Below are positions 54,793 through 64,000 of a stretch of 64,000 bases of DNA, piece by piece (positions within the stretch are counted from its first letter, which is position 1; every line of letters begins with the position of its first letter). Below the pieces are notes generated by a model, which had not been told where the DNA came from, did no database searches, and saw only the letters and a program-made list of their open reading frames with translations. Made by a program: the position numbers and the translations under genes. The stretch is from Aspidiotus rigidus (Eukaryota; Arthropoda; Insecta; Hemiptera; Diaspididae): the NCBI GenBank assembly GCA_035079385.1, contig JAVHKY010000047.1:1364001-1428000 (forward strand), in the 5' to 3' direction.

Positions 54793-54798
54793 TGATAT

Positions 54799-56826
54799 GA
54801 GGTGAATTTATTAGAAAAAGGGTTGAAGTTCGGATTACCCCCTCTTAATAATAGTAATGCTTTGGCTAATGTTGTTGCCGACCTCGAGGTGAAAATCGGA
54901 CCGGGGGTTAATACTCAAAAAAATTGTGCTGCTTTTGTCCGCAATACCCCCCTCCCTCGCATAAACAATTACGCAATTGAGGTGATTAAGGGATTAAAGA
55001 GGAGGGTCAAGGAGGAGGGCTTAATCATCACGAAGGCTGACACAAGTAATGCCATTGTCGTGATGGAGAAGTCCTCCTACGTCTCCAAAGTCTATGACGT
55101 TCTCGGTCAGTGTGGTGCTAAGGAAAACGACAGTTCCAATTTTCCTAAACACGTAAAAGAAGTTAGACGTGTGATAAACGAGTGTGAATTTATTATTAAA
55201 ACTTCCTCGCTAAAAAGATTGGTCCTGGAGCCCAACCCTGTACCTCCCCTCTTGTACGGGCTACCAAAAGTCCATAAAAAAGATAACCTGATGCGTCCGA
55301 TCGTATCCTTTGTATCCTCCCCCACGTACGCTCTGGCGAAATTTTTGGACCGATGGTTTAAATCGAGAATTGACCATGAGTCGCCTTACTCGGTGAAAAA
55401 TTCGGTCTCCTTGGCCGATAGGCTGGGATCGACCCTGTGTTCATTTGATGTGATCGGCCTGTTCCTCAATATCCCCAGAGCAACCGCCATGCGACATATG
55501 GGAGACCTTTTGATTCAAACAAATGTTCGCCAAGAAGAATTGGGTGAATTTTTCAATCTCCTCAATATTTGTTGGTCTCCCAATTATTGCAAATTCGATA
55601 ACATGTTTTTTGAGTTTCCTGAAGAGGTTGGAATACCCATCGGTTCTCCTTTGGGTTCTTTCATTTCGGAGGTTTTTATGTCTAAGTTTGAGCTCGATTT
55701 GTTCTCCTCTGGCAGTGCCTGTTTAGATCAGATTTATTATTGGCACAGGTATGTCGACGATGTATTGTGTACGTGGACTGGTCCCCGAGAGCTCCTTTTG
55801 GAGTTTCTCCAGTATCTAAATAATCAATATCCTTCTATAAAATTTACTTTAGGAATCGGTGGCGCAACTATTAATTACTTGGATTTGACGATCTGTAATA
55901 GAGATGGTATCCATGAATTCGCCATATACAGGAAAGATACTGCGACCGATATTACTGTCCACGGCAAATCTTTCTGCTCTGTAGCCCATAAATATGCTGG
56001 ATTTAACAGCCTAATCCATCGACTGACTAGTATTCCTCTCAATCAGTCAGCCTTCCAAAAAGAGGTATTAACTATAAAGCACTTGGCCAGAGTGAATGAA
56101 GTGAACTTAGACATCGACCTTATGATCCAAAGGAAAGTTACTCGAAAATGCCTCGATTCCACCACCTCCCTCCCCCGCAATACGGCCCTAAACAGTAGAG
56201 AGCGTTGGATAAGGCTTCCGTTCTTGGGGCAGTTTTCATCTCAATTGAGTCGTGTCCTACGCCCCTTCGAATTTCGGCCTGTGTATTACAACCCCAATAC
56301 CATAAAAAGTTTATTGGTTAGGCTAAAAGACCCCATCCAACTGGCCGAGAGGAGTGGTGTGTATAAAGTTGAGTGTAAGGATTGTAACGGAATTTATATT
56401 GGCGAGACAGGCCGTCAGTTGAAAATTAGAATCGCTGAACATAGGAAGGCGTGGGAAAAGAAGAATATAGGTGAATCGGCGTTTGCGGACCATCTAATCA
56501 CTAGCGGCCATAGCATTAACGAGGGGTCCGAGGTCCTCCTCTATAGAGAAAACGCGTATTCGAAGCGAAAAGCGTTAGAACACATCGAAATAATCCGTCA
56601 TTTAAATAACCACGACCTTAATGTGCTCAAAAGGTACATACCTGATGAGGGGTTGATTGAACTAGTTTACGAGTATGATTCACGTCGTGATGACTCGCTG
56701 GTTCAACCCTGGTTTCCTCGTATGTTTCTAGTTTACAGCCGGAGTTGGTTCAGTCGCTTTCCAGCCCCCGTTGACAATGATTGTTTAATCGAAAGCGCTC
56801 CGGCATCGTTAAAATTCTGTGGCTAA
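54799..56826 (+). CDS. PLE-2 reverse transcriptase and GIY-YIG endonuclease
   Basis: An uninterrupted frame of about 675 codons follows the TGA. Residues counted from NLLEKG: LIITKADTSNAIVVM (about 74-88), PPLLYGLPKVHKK (148-160), MRPIVSFVSSPTY (164-176), the first catalytic Asp in CSFDVIGLF (about 216), GIPIGSPLGSFISEVFMSKF (277-296), the catalytic RYVDDVLC (316-323), then a linker and the endonuclease with SGVYKVEC (518-525), YIGETGRQLKIRIAEHR (532-548) and ALEHIEI (591-597, probable catalytic Glu). Both enzymes keep their key residues. The protein would nick target DNA and copy the element's RNA. It overlaps the right terminal repeat. As it stands the ORF lacks a proper start because of the upstream frameshift and stop. 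Confidence 0.92.
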   Translation, partial: EVNLLEKGLKFGLPPLNNSNALANVVADLEVKIGPGVNTQKNCAAFVRNTPLPRINNYAIEVIKGLKRRVKEEGLIITKADTSNAIVVMEKSSYVSKVYDVLGQCGAKENDSSNFPKHVKEVRRVINECEFIIKTSSLKRLVLEPNPVPPLLYGLPKVHKKDNLMRPIVSFVSSPTYALAKFLDRWFKSRIDHESPYSVKNSVSLADRLGSTLCSFDVIGLFLNIPRATAMRHMGDLLIQTNVRQEELGEFFNLLNICWSPNYCKFDNMFFEFPEEVGIPIGSPLGSFISEVFMSKFELDLFSSGSACLDQIYYWHRYVDDVLCTWTGPRELLLEFLQYLNNQYPSIKFTLGIGGATINYLDLTICNRDGIHEFAIYRKDTATDITVHGKSFCSVAHKYAGFNSLIHRLTSIPLNQSAFQKEVLTIKHLARVNEVNLDIDLMIQRKVTRKCLDSTTSLPRNTALNSRERWIRLPFLGQFSSQLSRVLRPFEFRPVYYNPNTIKSLLVRLKDPIQLAERSGVYKVECKDCNGIYIGETGRQLKIRIAEHRKAWEKKNIGESAFADHLITSGHSINEGSEVLLYRENAYSKRKALEHIEIIRHLNNHDLNVLKRYIPDEGLIELVYEYDSRRDDSLVQPWFPRMFLVYSRSWFSRFPAPVDNDCLIESAPASLKFCG

Positions 56827-56880
56827 ATTTTGTAAATTACTCCGATTGAATTACTCGCTTGAGTATGACTTCGTCTGGTA
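56569..56880 (+). repeat. PLE-2 right inverted terminal repeat and 3' end
   Basis: Partner of 54173-54482. It includes the last 80 or so codons, the stop at 56824-56826 and about 50 bp of 3' tail. CGCTTTC..GAAAGCG near 56755-56800 can pair and is also conserved in PLE-1. Confidence 0.9.
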
Positions 56881-57075
56881 TATCTGGTCATAAATTGAGA
56901 AACCGCATTGATTCTATGAAGTAGGTACCTACCTTACATCGGTAATGGTAGGTTAATACGAAAGTTCAGCTCGAATATGAAGTTAATCTTAGTTTTTGCA
57001 TCTAACAGTCATATTTTCTTGTTTGTAATTTCTGTAAAAGACTCGTCTTTAGAAGTTTAGCTGAACATCGTCCTA

Positions 57076-57490
57076 TGATGATGTCAAAATTTCCTCCAGC
57101 TTCCCATATCTGAAGATCTTCTCGTCTGTAAAACTCGGAGCTCGTCATTTCTCGGTCCCTCTCTATGAAGTTCAAAGCTAGTTTCAAATTCACTAACGAT
57201 GCTTTTCCTGAAGACGTCTCATTGCTGATTCCCCTTCTTTCTACAAGTGTTCAACTTAATTTTCCCAAGTTTCTAATGACGTCAAAATTCGAGGTCTTTC
57301 CGTCCCTTTATGATGTCAAAACTTTCGCCAGCTCCCCATATCTGAGGATCTTCTCGTCTGTAAAACTTGCAGCTCGTAATTCCTTCAAGTCCCCTTACCT
57401 CTCTAAAAAGTTAAAAGATTGTTTCCAATTCACTACCTCAGGGGACAACAACGGTGCTTTTTCTGTAGACGTCTTATAGCTAATTCCCCT
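57076..57490. repeat. Diverged tandem pair, period about 236 bp
   Basis: TGATGTCAAAATTTCCTCCA, CATATCTGAAGATCTTCTCG, TCTGTAAAACT and, later, GACGTCTCATTGCTGATTCC at 57076-57235 recur at 57311-57490 as TGATGTCAAAACTTTCGCCA, CATATCTGAGGATCTTCTCG and GACGTCTTATAGCTAATTCC. Identity is roughly 75-80% by eye. No coding signal. Confidence 0.75.
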
Positions 57491-57538
57491 TCATTTTTTT
57501 CAATACGATAAGAGTCCGACATCTTTTCAAATCCTTCA

Positions 57539-59221
57539 TGTATGGAAGTTTTGTTGTACTCACGAATTCAAATAATTATTCGAATATATTTTTCGAATAA
57601 GTATTTTCTCTCGCGCGTCAACTGTTCTTTTCATGTTGCTTTCATCTTCGTTCGTAACGAACGCGTACTCTACGCGAACTACCCCCAAAAGTAGAAAATA
57701 CTCCTACCACCGTCCTCACGTGATCGCGCCGAGATCGCGCCCAAAAACACCCTATAAAATAGGCTCCGCGAGCCACTTTTCATCACTTCTCTTTCGGCTT
57801 CACCCAGCTTACTCTCCTGCTTTCCTGCTAGCTCTCTCGCTTCTCTCCTTGCCTTCTTTCTTTATTTTCATAGCTTCTTTCCACAACCTCTTCGGACTGT
57901 TCGCCGCGGTGCCCGCGGGTATAGTCTCCTCGTTCTCGACTTACTCGGCTTCCTCAGCTTCCCTCGCTTTCTTCTCGCTTACCTATCCCTTCGGGTTATT
58001 CTCCGCGGTGTCCGCGGGTTTAGCTTTCTTATCTTCTCCGAACTTCCTCCTGTTGCTCGCCGCGGTGTCCGTGGGTACAACAGCGTATCCTCTCGGTTAG
58101 CCTCCGCGGTGTCCGCGGGACTGATCTGTTCACTTCTCCGAACTTCCTCCTGTTGCTCGCCGCGGTGTCCGCGGGTACAACAGCGTATCCTCTCGGTTAG
58201 CCTCCGCGGTGTCCGCGGGACTGATCTGTTCGCTTCTCCGAACCTCCTCCTGTTGCTCGCCGCGGTGTTCGCGGGTACAACAGCGTATCCTCTCGGTTAG
58301 CCTCCGCGGTGTCCGCGGGACTGATCTACTAACATCTTCAAACTTCCTCCTGTTGCTCGCCGCGGTGTCCGCGGGTACAACAGTACATCTTCTTGGTTAG
58401 CCTCCGCGGTGTCCGCGGGACTGATCTGTTCACTTCTTCAAACTTCCTCCTGTTGCTCGCCGCGGTGTCCGCGGGTACAACAGTGTATCCTCTCGGTTAG
58501 CCTCCGCGGTGTCCGCGGGACTGATCTACTAACATCTTCAAACTTCCTCCTGTTGCTCGCCGCGGTGTCCGCGGGTACAACAGCGTATCCTCTCGGTTAG
58601 CCTCCGCGGTGTCCGCGGGACTGACCTGCTCGTCTTCTCCGAACTTCCTCCTGTTGCTCGCCGCGGTGTCCGCGGGTACAACAGTGCTTCCTCTTGATTA
58701 GCCTCCGCGGTGTCCGCGGGACTGATCTACTAACATCTCCAAACTCCCTTCTGTTGCTCGCCGCGGTGCCCGCGGGTACAACAGTACATCTTCTTGGTTA
58801 GCCTCCGCGGTGTCCGCGGGACTGAACTGCTCATCTTCTCCGAACTTCCTCCTGTTGCTCGCCGCGGTGTCCGCGGGTACAACAGTGCTTCCTCTTGATT
58901 AGCCTCCGCGGTGACCGCGGGACTGGTCTTCTCTTCCCCCCTAAACTTTGTAGCACCGGCCGATCACTCTCCAGCTTTCTTTAATTCCAGTCAACCGTTC
59001 TTCTCCCTCTCTCTTTCACTCATTTGTTGTCGTATTATCGAAATAAACGTACATTGCTATACACCGAAAGAGACTTTTTTCTTTATAATGTCGCGTAACG
59101 CCGATCCTCCGCCCGAGGCGTTCAGGAGCCTTCGGAGCCGACAGGTTCCTATTTCCTCTTCATCGTGGCGTACGGACCGCCGTGCGCAACAATGTATGGA
59201 AGTTTTAAGGTTGACGAAACC
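57539..59221 (+). other. LTR- or promoter-like unit around a minisatellite
   Basis: The unit opens with TGTATGGAAGTTTTGTTGTA (57540). It has a TATA box in CACCCTATAAAATAGG at about 57750, then the CCGCGG minisatellite, a possible polyadenylation signal AATAAA at about 59041, and an ATG frame at 59089 (MSRNADPPPEAFRSLRSRQV). TGTATGGAAGTTTT recurs at about 59193 just before the mitochondrial insert. A TG start, TATA, AATAAA and a Gag-like proline/arginine-rich start would fit an LTR retrotransposon fragment. Equally it could be a host promoter. No pol gene or primer-binding site was identified. Confidence 0.35.
57900..58920. repeat. Minisatellite of 100-bp units with CCGCGG-NNN-CCGCGG motifs
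   Basis: About nine to ten units of 100 bp. Each reads roughly CTCCGAACTTCCTCCTGTTG, CTCGCCGCGGTGTCCGCGGG, TACAACAGCGTATCCTCTCG, GTTAGCCTCCGCGGTGTCCG, CGGGACTGATCTGTTCACTT. Each unit holds two CCGCGGTGTCCGCGG blocks, giving about 20 in the array. The block is a direct repeat of the palindrome CCGCGG around a 3-nt spacer. Unit variants alternate (CTGTTCAC or CTACTAAC). The array is much richer in G+C and CpG than its surroundings. Open frames of 63 codons repeat but shift frame with each unit, so coding is unlikely. Confidence 0.93.
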
Positions 59222-59224
59222 GAA

Positions 59225-59875
59225 TAATAAATATTCGAATTTATAAAAATATTAATAAAATAATTGAATTAAAAATTTCTATAAAATTATTAAAAAAATA
59301 TATCAAAATTGTTAAATTGATAAAATAAATTATATCTAAATAAGTATTCAACTATAAATAAAATTATAAATTTAAACGATCTTAATTCTAAATTAAATCC
59401 AGAAATAAGTTCAGATTCACTTTCATAAAAATCAAATGGTAAACGTAATAATTCTATTAATAAAATTATTAATCATATAAAAATAAAAATAAAATTTATA
59501 TATTGAAAACTTATATATTTTTGATAAATAATAAATATAAAAATATTAAATTTAAATATAATTATAACAAAAAATAATAATATTATAATAATAAAAAATT
59601 ATTATTCTTTAATAATCAATAATTAAAATGAATTATTATTCAAAAATATAAATTAATTATTAAAATTAAAATCAAATGAAATAAATATTTGATTTTAATT
59701 CAATACAAATTTAATATAAATATTCTTTCATTAATAATTTAAAAATAATATTAATTATAATAATTAATATAAAATTATGAAATATATTAATTTTAATTAT
59801 ATTAATTGAATTAGGATTTTGAAAATTTAAATTTATTTATGATATAATATATAAATATGATTTGAAATTGGTGTG
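59225..59875 (-). pseudogene. nad1: Nuclear mitochondrial insert containing nad1
   Basis: A segment of about 650 bp with roughly 90% A+T. Read on the minus strand with the invertebrate mitochondrial code (ATA Met, AGA Ser, TGA Trp) it gives IYQKYMSFQYMNFIFIFMWL then RLPFDFYESESELISGFNLE and FMVEYLFSY around 59300-59520. PFDF.E.ESELISGFN.E is the hallmark of NADH dehydrogenase subunit 1, an inner-membrane proton-pumping subunit of complex I. Neighbouring parts are frameshifted and only loosely ND1-like (QNPNSIN..). A nuclear pseudogene is most likely given nuclear repeats on both sides; a misassembly joining mitochondrial sequence is the alternative. Confidence 0.85.
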
Positions 59876-62430
59876 TTATTTTTTCATTCATTATTCCAGT
59901 TCCCTCTTTGAATAAACAGCTCGAAATTAGAAATTTTTCTTCTTCCAATTTACAGCTAATTTTATGTACAATAAAAACTGACCTCTAGTGGGATTATTTC
60001 CTACAATATTCTTTACCACTTGTACCTCTGTTAGAAAATATAATCTTATGATGAAACAAAGCATATGACCGAACTTTTAGTTGCATTTGATTCCAAAAAA
60101 AGAGGAGCATTCTAATTAGCTGCAGGCGCTAAATCAAAAGACGAAGACAAAAAGAACACACAGCGTCTCTATACATCTTTCCCTCGTCGGTTTTTCGGGG
60201 GTAAAAATCAGGATTTCTGCGTCCCACATCTTGTATTGAAATTAGATATCCCAACCGGCGGAGAGTAGAAATGATTATTTATCAATCCCTCTAATACATA
60301 AATCACTGCGGTGTGAGTTAACGCATGAGTTGAATACGAAAACGTATACATGTACCTACACTTAGCAGCATTTTCAGACTACCTGAAACTATATGCTGAT
60401 GCTATCCTAGAAAAAAGGATTCACGAGACTATTAAATTTCACAGTCGACAATCTCTCGTGCACTATATATATGCATGATTCCATTTCGTCACCTGTCCAC
60501 GAGTATTCTATAGAACAGGTTGAACATTTATGAAGTGAATGGCAGGGCGTTTCATTATTCTGCCAACTAAACTGTGTCGTATCTTTTTCACGAGGGAAAA
60601 ATGATGCAAACTACAGCTTAAATACTTATCTCTATCTTTGTCTGAATAATATCGTAAATAAGCGTAGCAGAACGTCCATACGAAATGGCGCCGCAAAAGA
60701 GAAAAAAAATATTGTTTTGTGCTTCAAGATTCCAAAAGCGCGGGAGTTTGAAGGAAGAAAAAACACGGACTGAAAACTTGGTGCATCATCTCTCTAACAA
60801 AATGTCGCACTATGCAAATTATCCGTATCTTTAAAAGTTCATACTCGCCAACTCTCGGTTCAGGTTCATACTAAGGCCAAGGTTCTGTCAATTGTAATAG
60901 GTACGCGAAGCTCGTCGTTGGTATATTCTCGCAATGTACACACTCATGAGTCCGCACGTTTCGTATTTGAGATCTAATAAGGCTTGCACAAGATGATTTG
61001 TAACCGCCTGTTTACCGCAGTTTCTCTTCAACTCTAAAATAATATCTATGCACCTATAGACGTTAAAGAAGAGTCATACTTTAGCCTAGTCTATGTGCTC
61101 CCATACACTCCACCTGAGCTGTGTAGAATAGATTCTGTTTCGTGTTTTAACTTTTAACGCTGTGCATACGTAAGGTACCTACTTAAGTGTATGCGTAGAA
61201 CGCATCAGGTACTAGTTAATGATACAGTAAAAAGGCCTCATTTCAATTCATAATGGTACACAGTACAACTACGACCAGATCCAATTGTCATTAACATCTA
61301 GCGTGACTAACTAACTTTGGCTGAGTTTGTTATTTCTTTTAGTGTTGTAAAAGTTTTTCCTACAAAAACGAATCAGAATCATGATCGTTCAATGAACGTT
61401 AATTTATTGATAAGAAATTATTAATGAAGATAAGAAAAAGATAAACGTGTAAGAGTTTTAACAATAATTATAAGTGTGAAAAATATAATTCGCAGCTTTT
61501 CGAGATCTATCTATTGAGATACTTTCTGTACGGAAGAAGAAAATTACGTCCTACATAAGCGCACTGCAATTATTCAACGATGACTCTCTTTTCGTGTCTC
61601 CAATCTTTTCTCCATCGTATCATTCACTAAATTATTAAGGCAAAAGTATACAGGTTATCTTATTTTAAATACCTAATAAATATTAATATCCATACCCACT
61701 CCGAAGCGAGTGAAAGATTAAAGAAATTTTTGATAGAAATCACAAAATTATGGAACGTCATGTCCTACGATAATTCGAGCACGAATGCGTACGTATAGTT
61801 CCCGACAGAAAAAATAGGCGGAAGCATAGACCCTCGGGCAAATTCGTATTTAAACAATGTACTCGTCTTTAGAATCGATCTTCTGCTCGCAGAAGGTTCC
61901 CCATTTAGCGCAAGAAACAAGCCCAAAGAAAAATGATAATAATGATTCTTAGGTACGGTAGTCGGTTTTCAAGGTTACATCTTCCCTCCAAGTGTCTTAC
62001 TCGTGGATGAAGGATTCACATTACTGGTACAGAGCGACGACAACAACAACCATTCCACGGTTGTCTGTAGTTCATCATCTTCTTTTTCCTAATATTATGT
62101 TACACCATTTTTTCCATCGTTGTGAATATATTTCACAAATATACATACACACATTTTTTTTTTCTTCATAATGGTCGAATGTCTTAATTGTTTAAACGTT
62201 AGATTTCACATAGTAATATCCATAATTTTTCAAACTCTGGAGTTTTTTTTTTTTAAATATTCTCTAGGTATGTTACCAAAGAAACAGCTCTTTGCATATT
62301 TATTCAACACAGCAGGATGTATTAAGTCAGGTTTTACACAAATTTTTCTAATTACTACACAAAACTGACTTTGTTCTGCGAACGTTCGTCGTGTAGGTAC
62401 CAGTAGATGTAAAGTATTCATTCTGCGTCA
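59876..62430. other. Non-coding stretch
   Basis: No gene, RNA or named repeat recognised. Contains short TAGGTACCTAC-type words common across the window. Confidence 0.4.
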
Positions 62431-62439
62431 CCCTTGCGC

Positions 62440-63445
62440 CACCCTTGTTTCACCCCCTATTTTCACTCATTTTTCACCTCTTCAAAAATACCCAGACTCA
62501 TTTTTCAATTTTCAAAAATAGTTAAATTTCTATGGATTTTACCCATTTTTTCACCTCTTCAAAAATACCTCGACTTATTTTTCAACTCATCAAAATAGCT
62601 AAATTTATATGAATTTTTACCCATTTTTCACCTCTTTAAAAATAGCTAGACTCAATTTTTAACTGTCCAAAAATAGCTAAATTTCCATGAATTTTTGCTC
62701 GTTTTTTTCAACTTTTGCAAATTACTAGACTCATTTTTTCAACTCTCCAAAAATGGCTAAATTTCCATGAATTTTTACTCATTTTTCATCTCTCTAAAAA
62801 TAGCCAGTCTCATTTTTTTTAACTCTCCAAAAAGAGCTAAATTTCCATGAGTTTTTACCTTTTTTCACCTCTCTAAAAATATACACTCTCTTTTTCATCT
62901 CTCCAAAAATAGCTAAATTTCCTTGAATTTTTACTCATTTTTCACCTCTTCAAAAATACCCAGACTCATTTTTCAACTTCAAAAATAGCTAAATTTCTAT
63001 GAATTTTACCCACTTTTTCACCTCTCCAAAAATACCTAGACTAATTTTTCAACTCATCAAAATAGCTAAATTTCTATGAATTTTTACCATTTTTCACCTC
63101 TCCAAAAATAGACAGTCTCATTTTTTCATCTTTCAAAAATAGCTAAATTTCACTAAATTATTTGACATTTTCAACTCTTCGGAAACAGGTAGACACATTT
63201 TTCCGACTTTCCATAAATATGCCTAAATTTCCCTAAATTCTTTCTCATTTTTCACCTCTCCAAAAATAGACAGTCTCATTTTTTAACTCTCAAAAATAAC
63301 TAAAATTCCCTGAATGTTTGCTCGTTTTTCACCTTTCCAAAAATAGACAGTCATTTTTTCAACTTTCCAAAAATAACAAAATTTCCTTGAATTTTTACCA
63401 TTTATTTTTCAGCTCTCCAAAAGTAGTTAAATTTATTTGAATTTT
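62440..63445. repeat. Degenerate satellite, about 81-bp units, about 12 copies
   Basis: Each unit reads approximately TTTTTCACCTCTCCAAAAAT, A.CCAGACTCATTTTTCAAC, TCTCCAAAAATAGCTAAATT, TCCATGAATTTTTACCCA. Units vary by 10-25% and by small indels. Each can be split into two related halves, because TTTTTCA.CTCTCCAAAAATA occurs twice per unit, implying an ancestral repeat of about 40 bp. No coding potential. Confidence 0.9.
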
Positions 63446-64000
63446 TGAATGCACCACAACATTTTTCCCTCTGAAGAGCTATACTCACTAGTTTACAAAT
63501 TTTTCAACTTTTGTATCTCTTTCCAGCTTAAAATAGACACCTGATCAGTTTTCAATTTATCAGGATATATTATGGTGGAACACCCTGAAAAAAAAAAAAA
63601 GACTCAAATGATGCTCATCACTTTCATCTTCTGAAATGCGGGAGGATTTTTCACCCACGTGTTTTCTTTGTACATTTACGAGTTGTTTTCTGAGCTTTCA
63701 GTTGAATCAGCTTCAATTTCTATACATGCATTTTGTAGAGAATTTTTTCTTCTTTCCAATAAGCTTTCAATCGAGATTACAGAACAATTACAACCTGTGA
63801 AATTAATTTTTTAGTCTCGCGCTCATGTCAAAATTGCATACGCGTAACATTTATGCATAGCATTTTCTGAATTTCTTTTGTATTGTGTCGAAAGTAGAAT
63901 CAAATTAAAGAAGATATTTTTCCGAGCATTTTTTAGTGAGCGACTTATACCTCTCGTAAATCAAGAGAAAAAATCCAAACTTGAAAAATTCTCTCTCTCA
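63446..64000. other. Non-coding end of window
   Basis: Nothing recognisable beyond a poly-A tract near 63585. Confidence 0.4.

Larger units (their letters stand above)
54173..56880 (+). mobile_element. PLE-2, Penelope-like retroelement with inverted terminal repeats
   Basis: The element spans 2708 bp. Its left 310 bp are an inverted copy of its right 310 bp, including the last 80 or so codons of the ORF and the 3' untranslated end; both ends terminate at TACCAGACGAAGTC / GACTTCGTCTGGTA. Penelope-like elements commonly carry such inverted or tandem partial copies. No obvious target duplication is visible. Inverted ends differ mainly by one 7-bp indel and a few substitutions, so the insertion is young compared with PLE-1. 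Confidence 0.88.

Noticed and set aside
56640..56670. Hammerhead core CTGATGA..GAAC in the PLE-2 tail
   Set aside because: The word CCTGATGAGGGGTTGATTGA is coding (IPDEGLIEL), the second box is GAAC rather than GAAA, and no stem II forms.
58109..58600. Repeated 63-codon open frames (MSAGLICSLLRTSSCC..) as a tandem protein family
   Set aside because: They arise from a 100-bp repeat whose length is not divisible by three; the frame changes every unit and there is no independent coding evidence.

Overview
The window looks like nuclear DNA of an arthropod, most likely an insect. It is A+T-rich and gene-poor. Short exons are bounded by GT/AG splice signals. The non-LTR elements include Jockey-type and R1-like ones. 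One insert is mitochondrial DNA of about 90% A+T that reads as ND1 (PFDF..SESELISGFN) with an insect-type mitochondrial code. The word TAGGTACCTA is scattered throughout. I see no bacterial operons, CRISPR array or convincing tRNA/rRNA gene. Species is not resolved.

Layout. 1-4.4 kb: diverged repeats, two phase-compatible minus-strand exons of a sugar-transporter-like MFS protein, and a Ty3/Gypsy integrase tail. 4.7-10.9 kb: an old Penelope-like element (PLE-1), split by a 716-bp hAT element with 8-bp target duplications and by a 2-kb composite block, then followed by a 5'-truncated Jockey element with 12-bp target duplications. 10.9-17.7 kb: mostly non-coding, with tandem repeats, a palindrome, one possible exon and a hammerhead-like motif. 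17.7-20.8, 25.3-27.3 and 42.8-45.6 kb: three broken minus-strand copies (A, C, B) of one R1-like retrotransposon. Copy C hosts a 427-bp hAT remnant. Copy B sits between inverted copies of a host-like terminal exon. 23.9-24.5 and 30.7-30.8 kb: plausible first coding exons of unidentified genes, the first near a TATA/initiator pair. 31-49 kb: several short TIR and fold-back elements plus LINE and PLE relics. 49.4-52.8 kb: a segmental tandem array S-R-S-R-S, where R is an RTE-like retrotransposon tail. 54.2-56.9 kb: a young PLE (PLE-2) with about 310-bp inverted terminal repeats, YVDD and GIY-YIG motifs, and only two visible lesions. 57.1-59.2 kb: a duplicated block, a TATA box and a minisatellite of 100-bp units rich in CCGCGG-NNN-CCGCGG. 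59.2-59.9 kb: nuclear mitochondrial DNA. 62.4-63.4 kb: a degenerate satellite of about 81-bp units.

The main theme is nested and fold-back repeat structure rather than a gene pathway. The few host-like exons (sugar transporter, two first exons, a pair of inverted terminal exons) are probably fragments of intron-rich genes extending outside what can be joined by eye. All boundaries come from reading the sequence by eye; none was checked by alignment software or database search.
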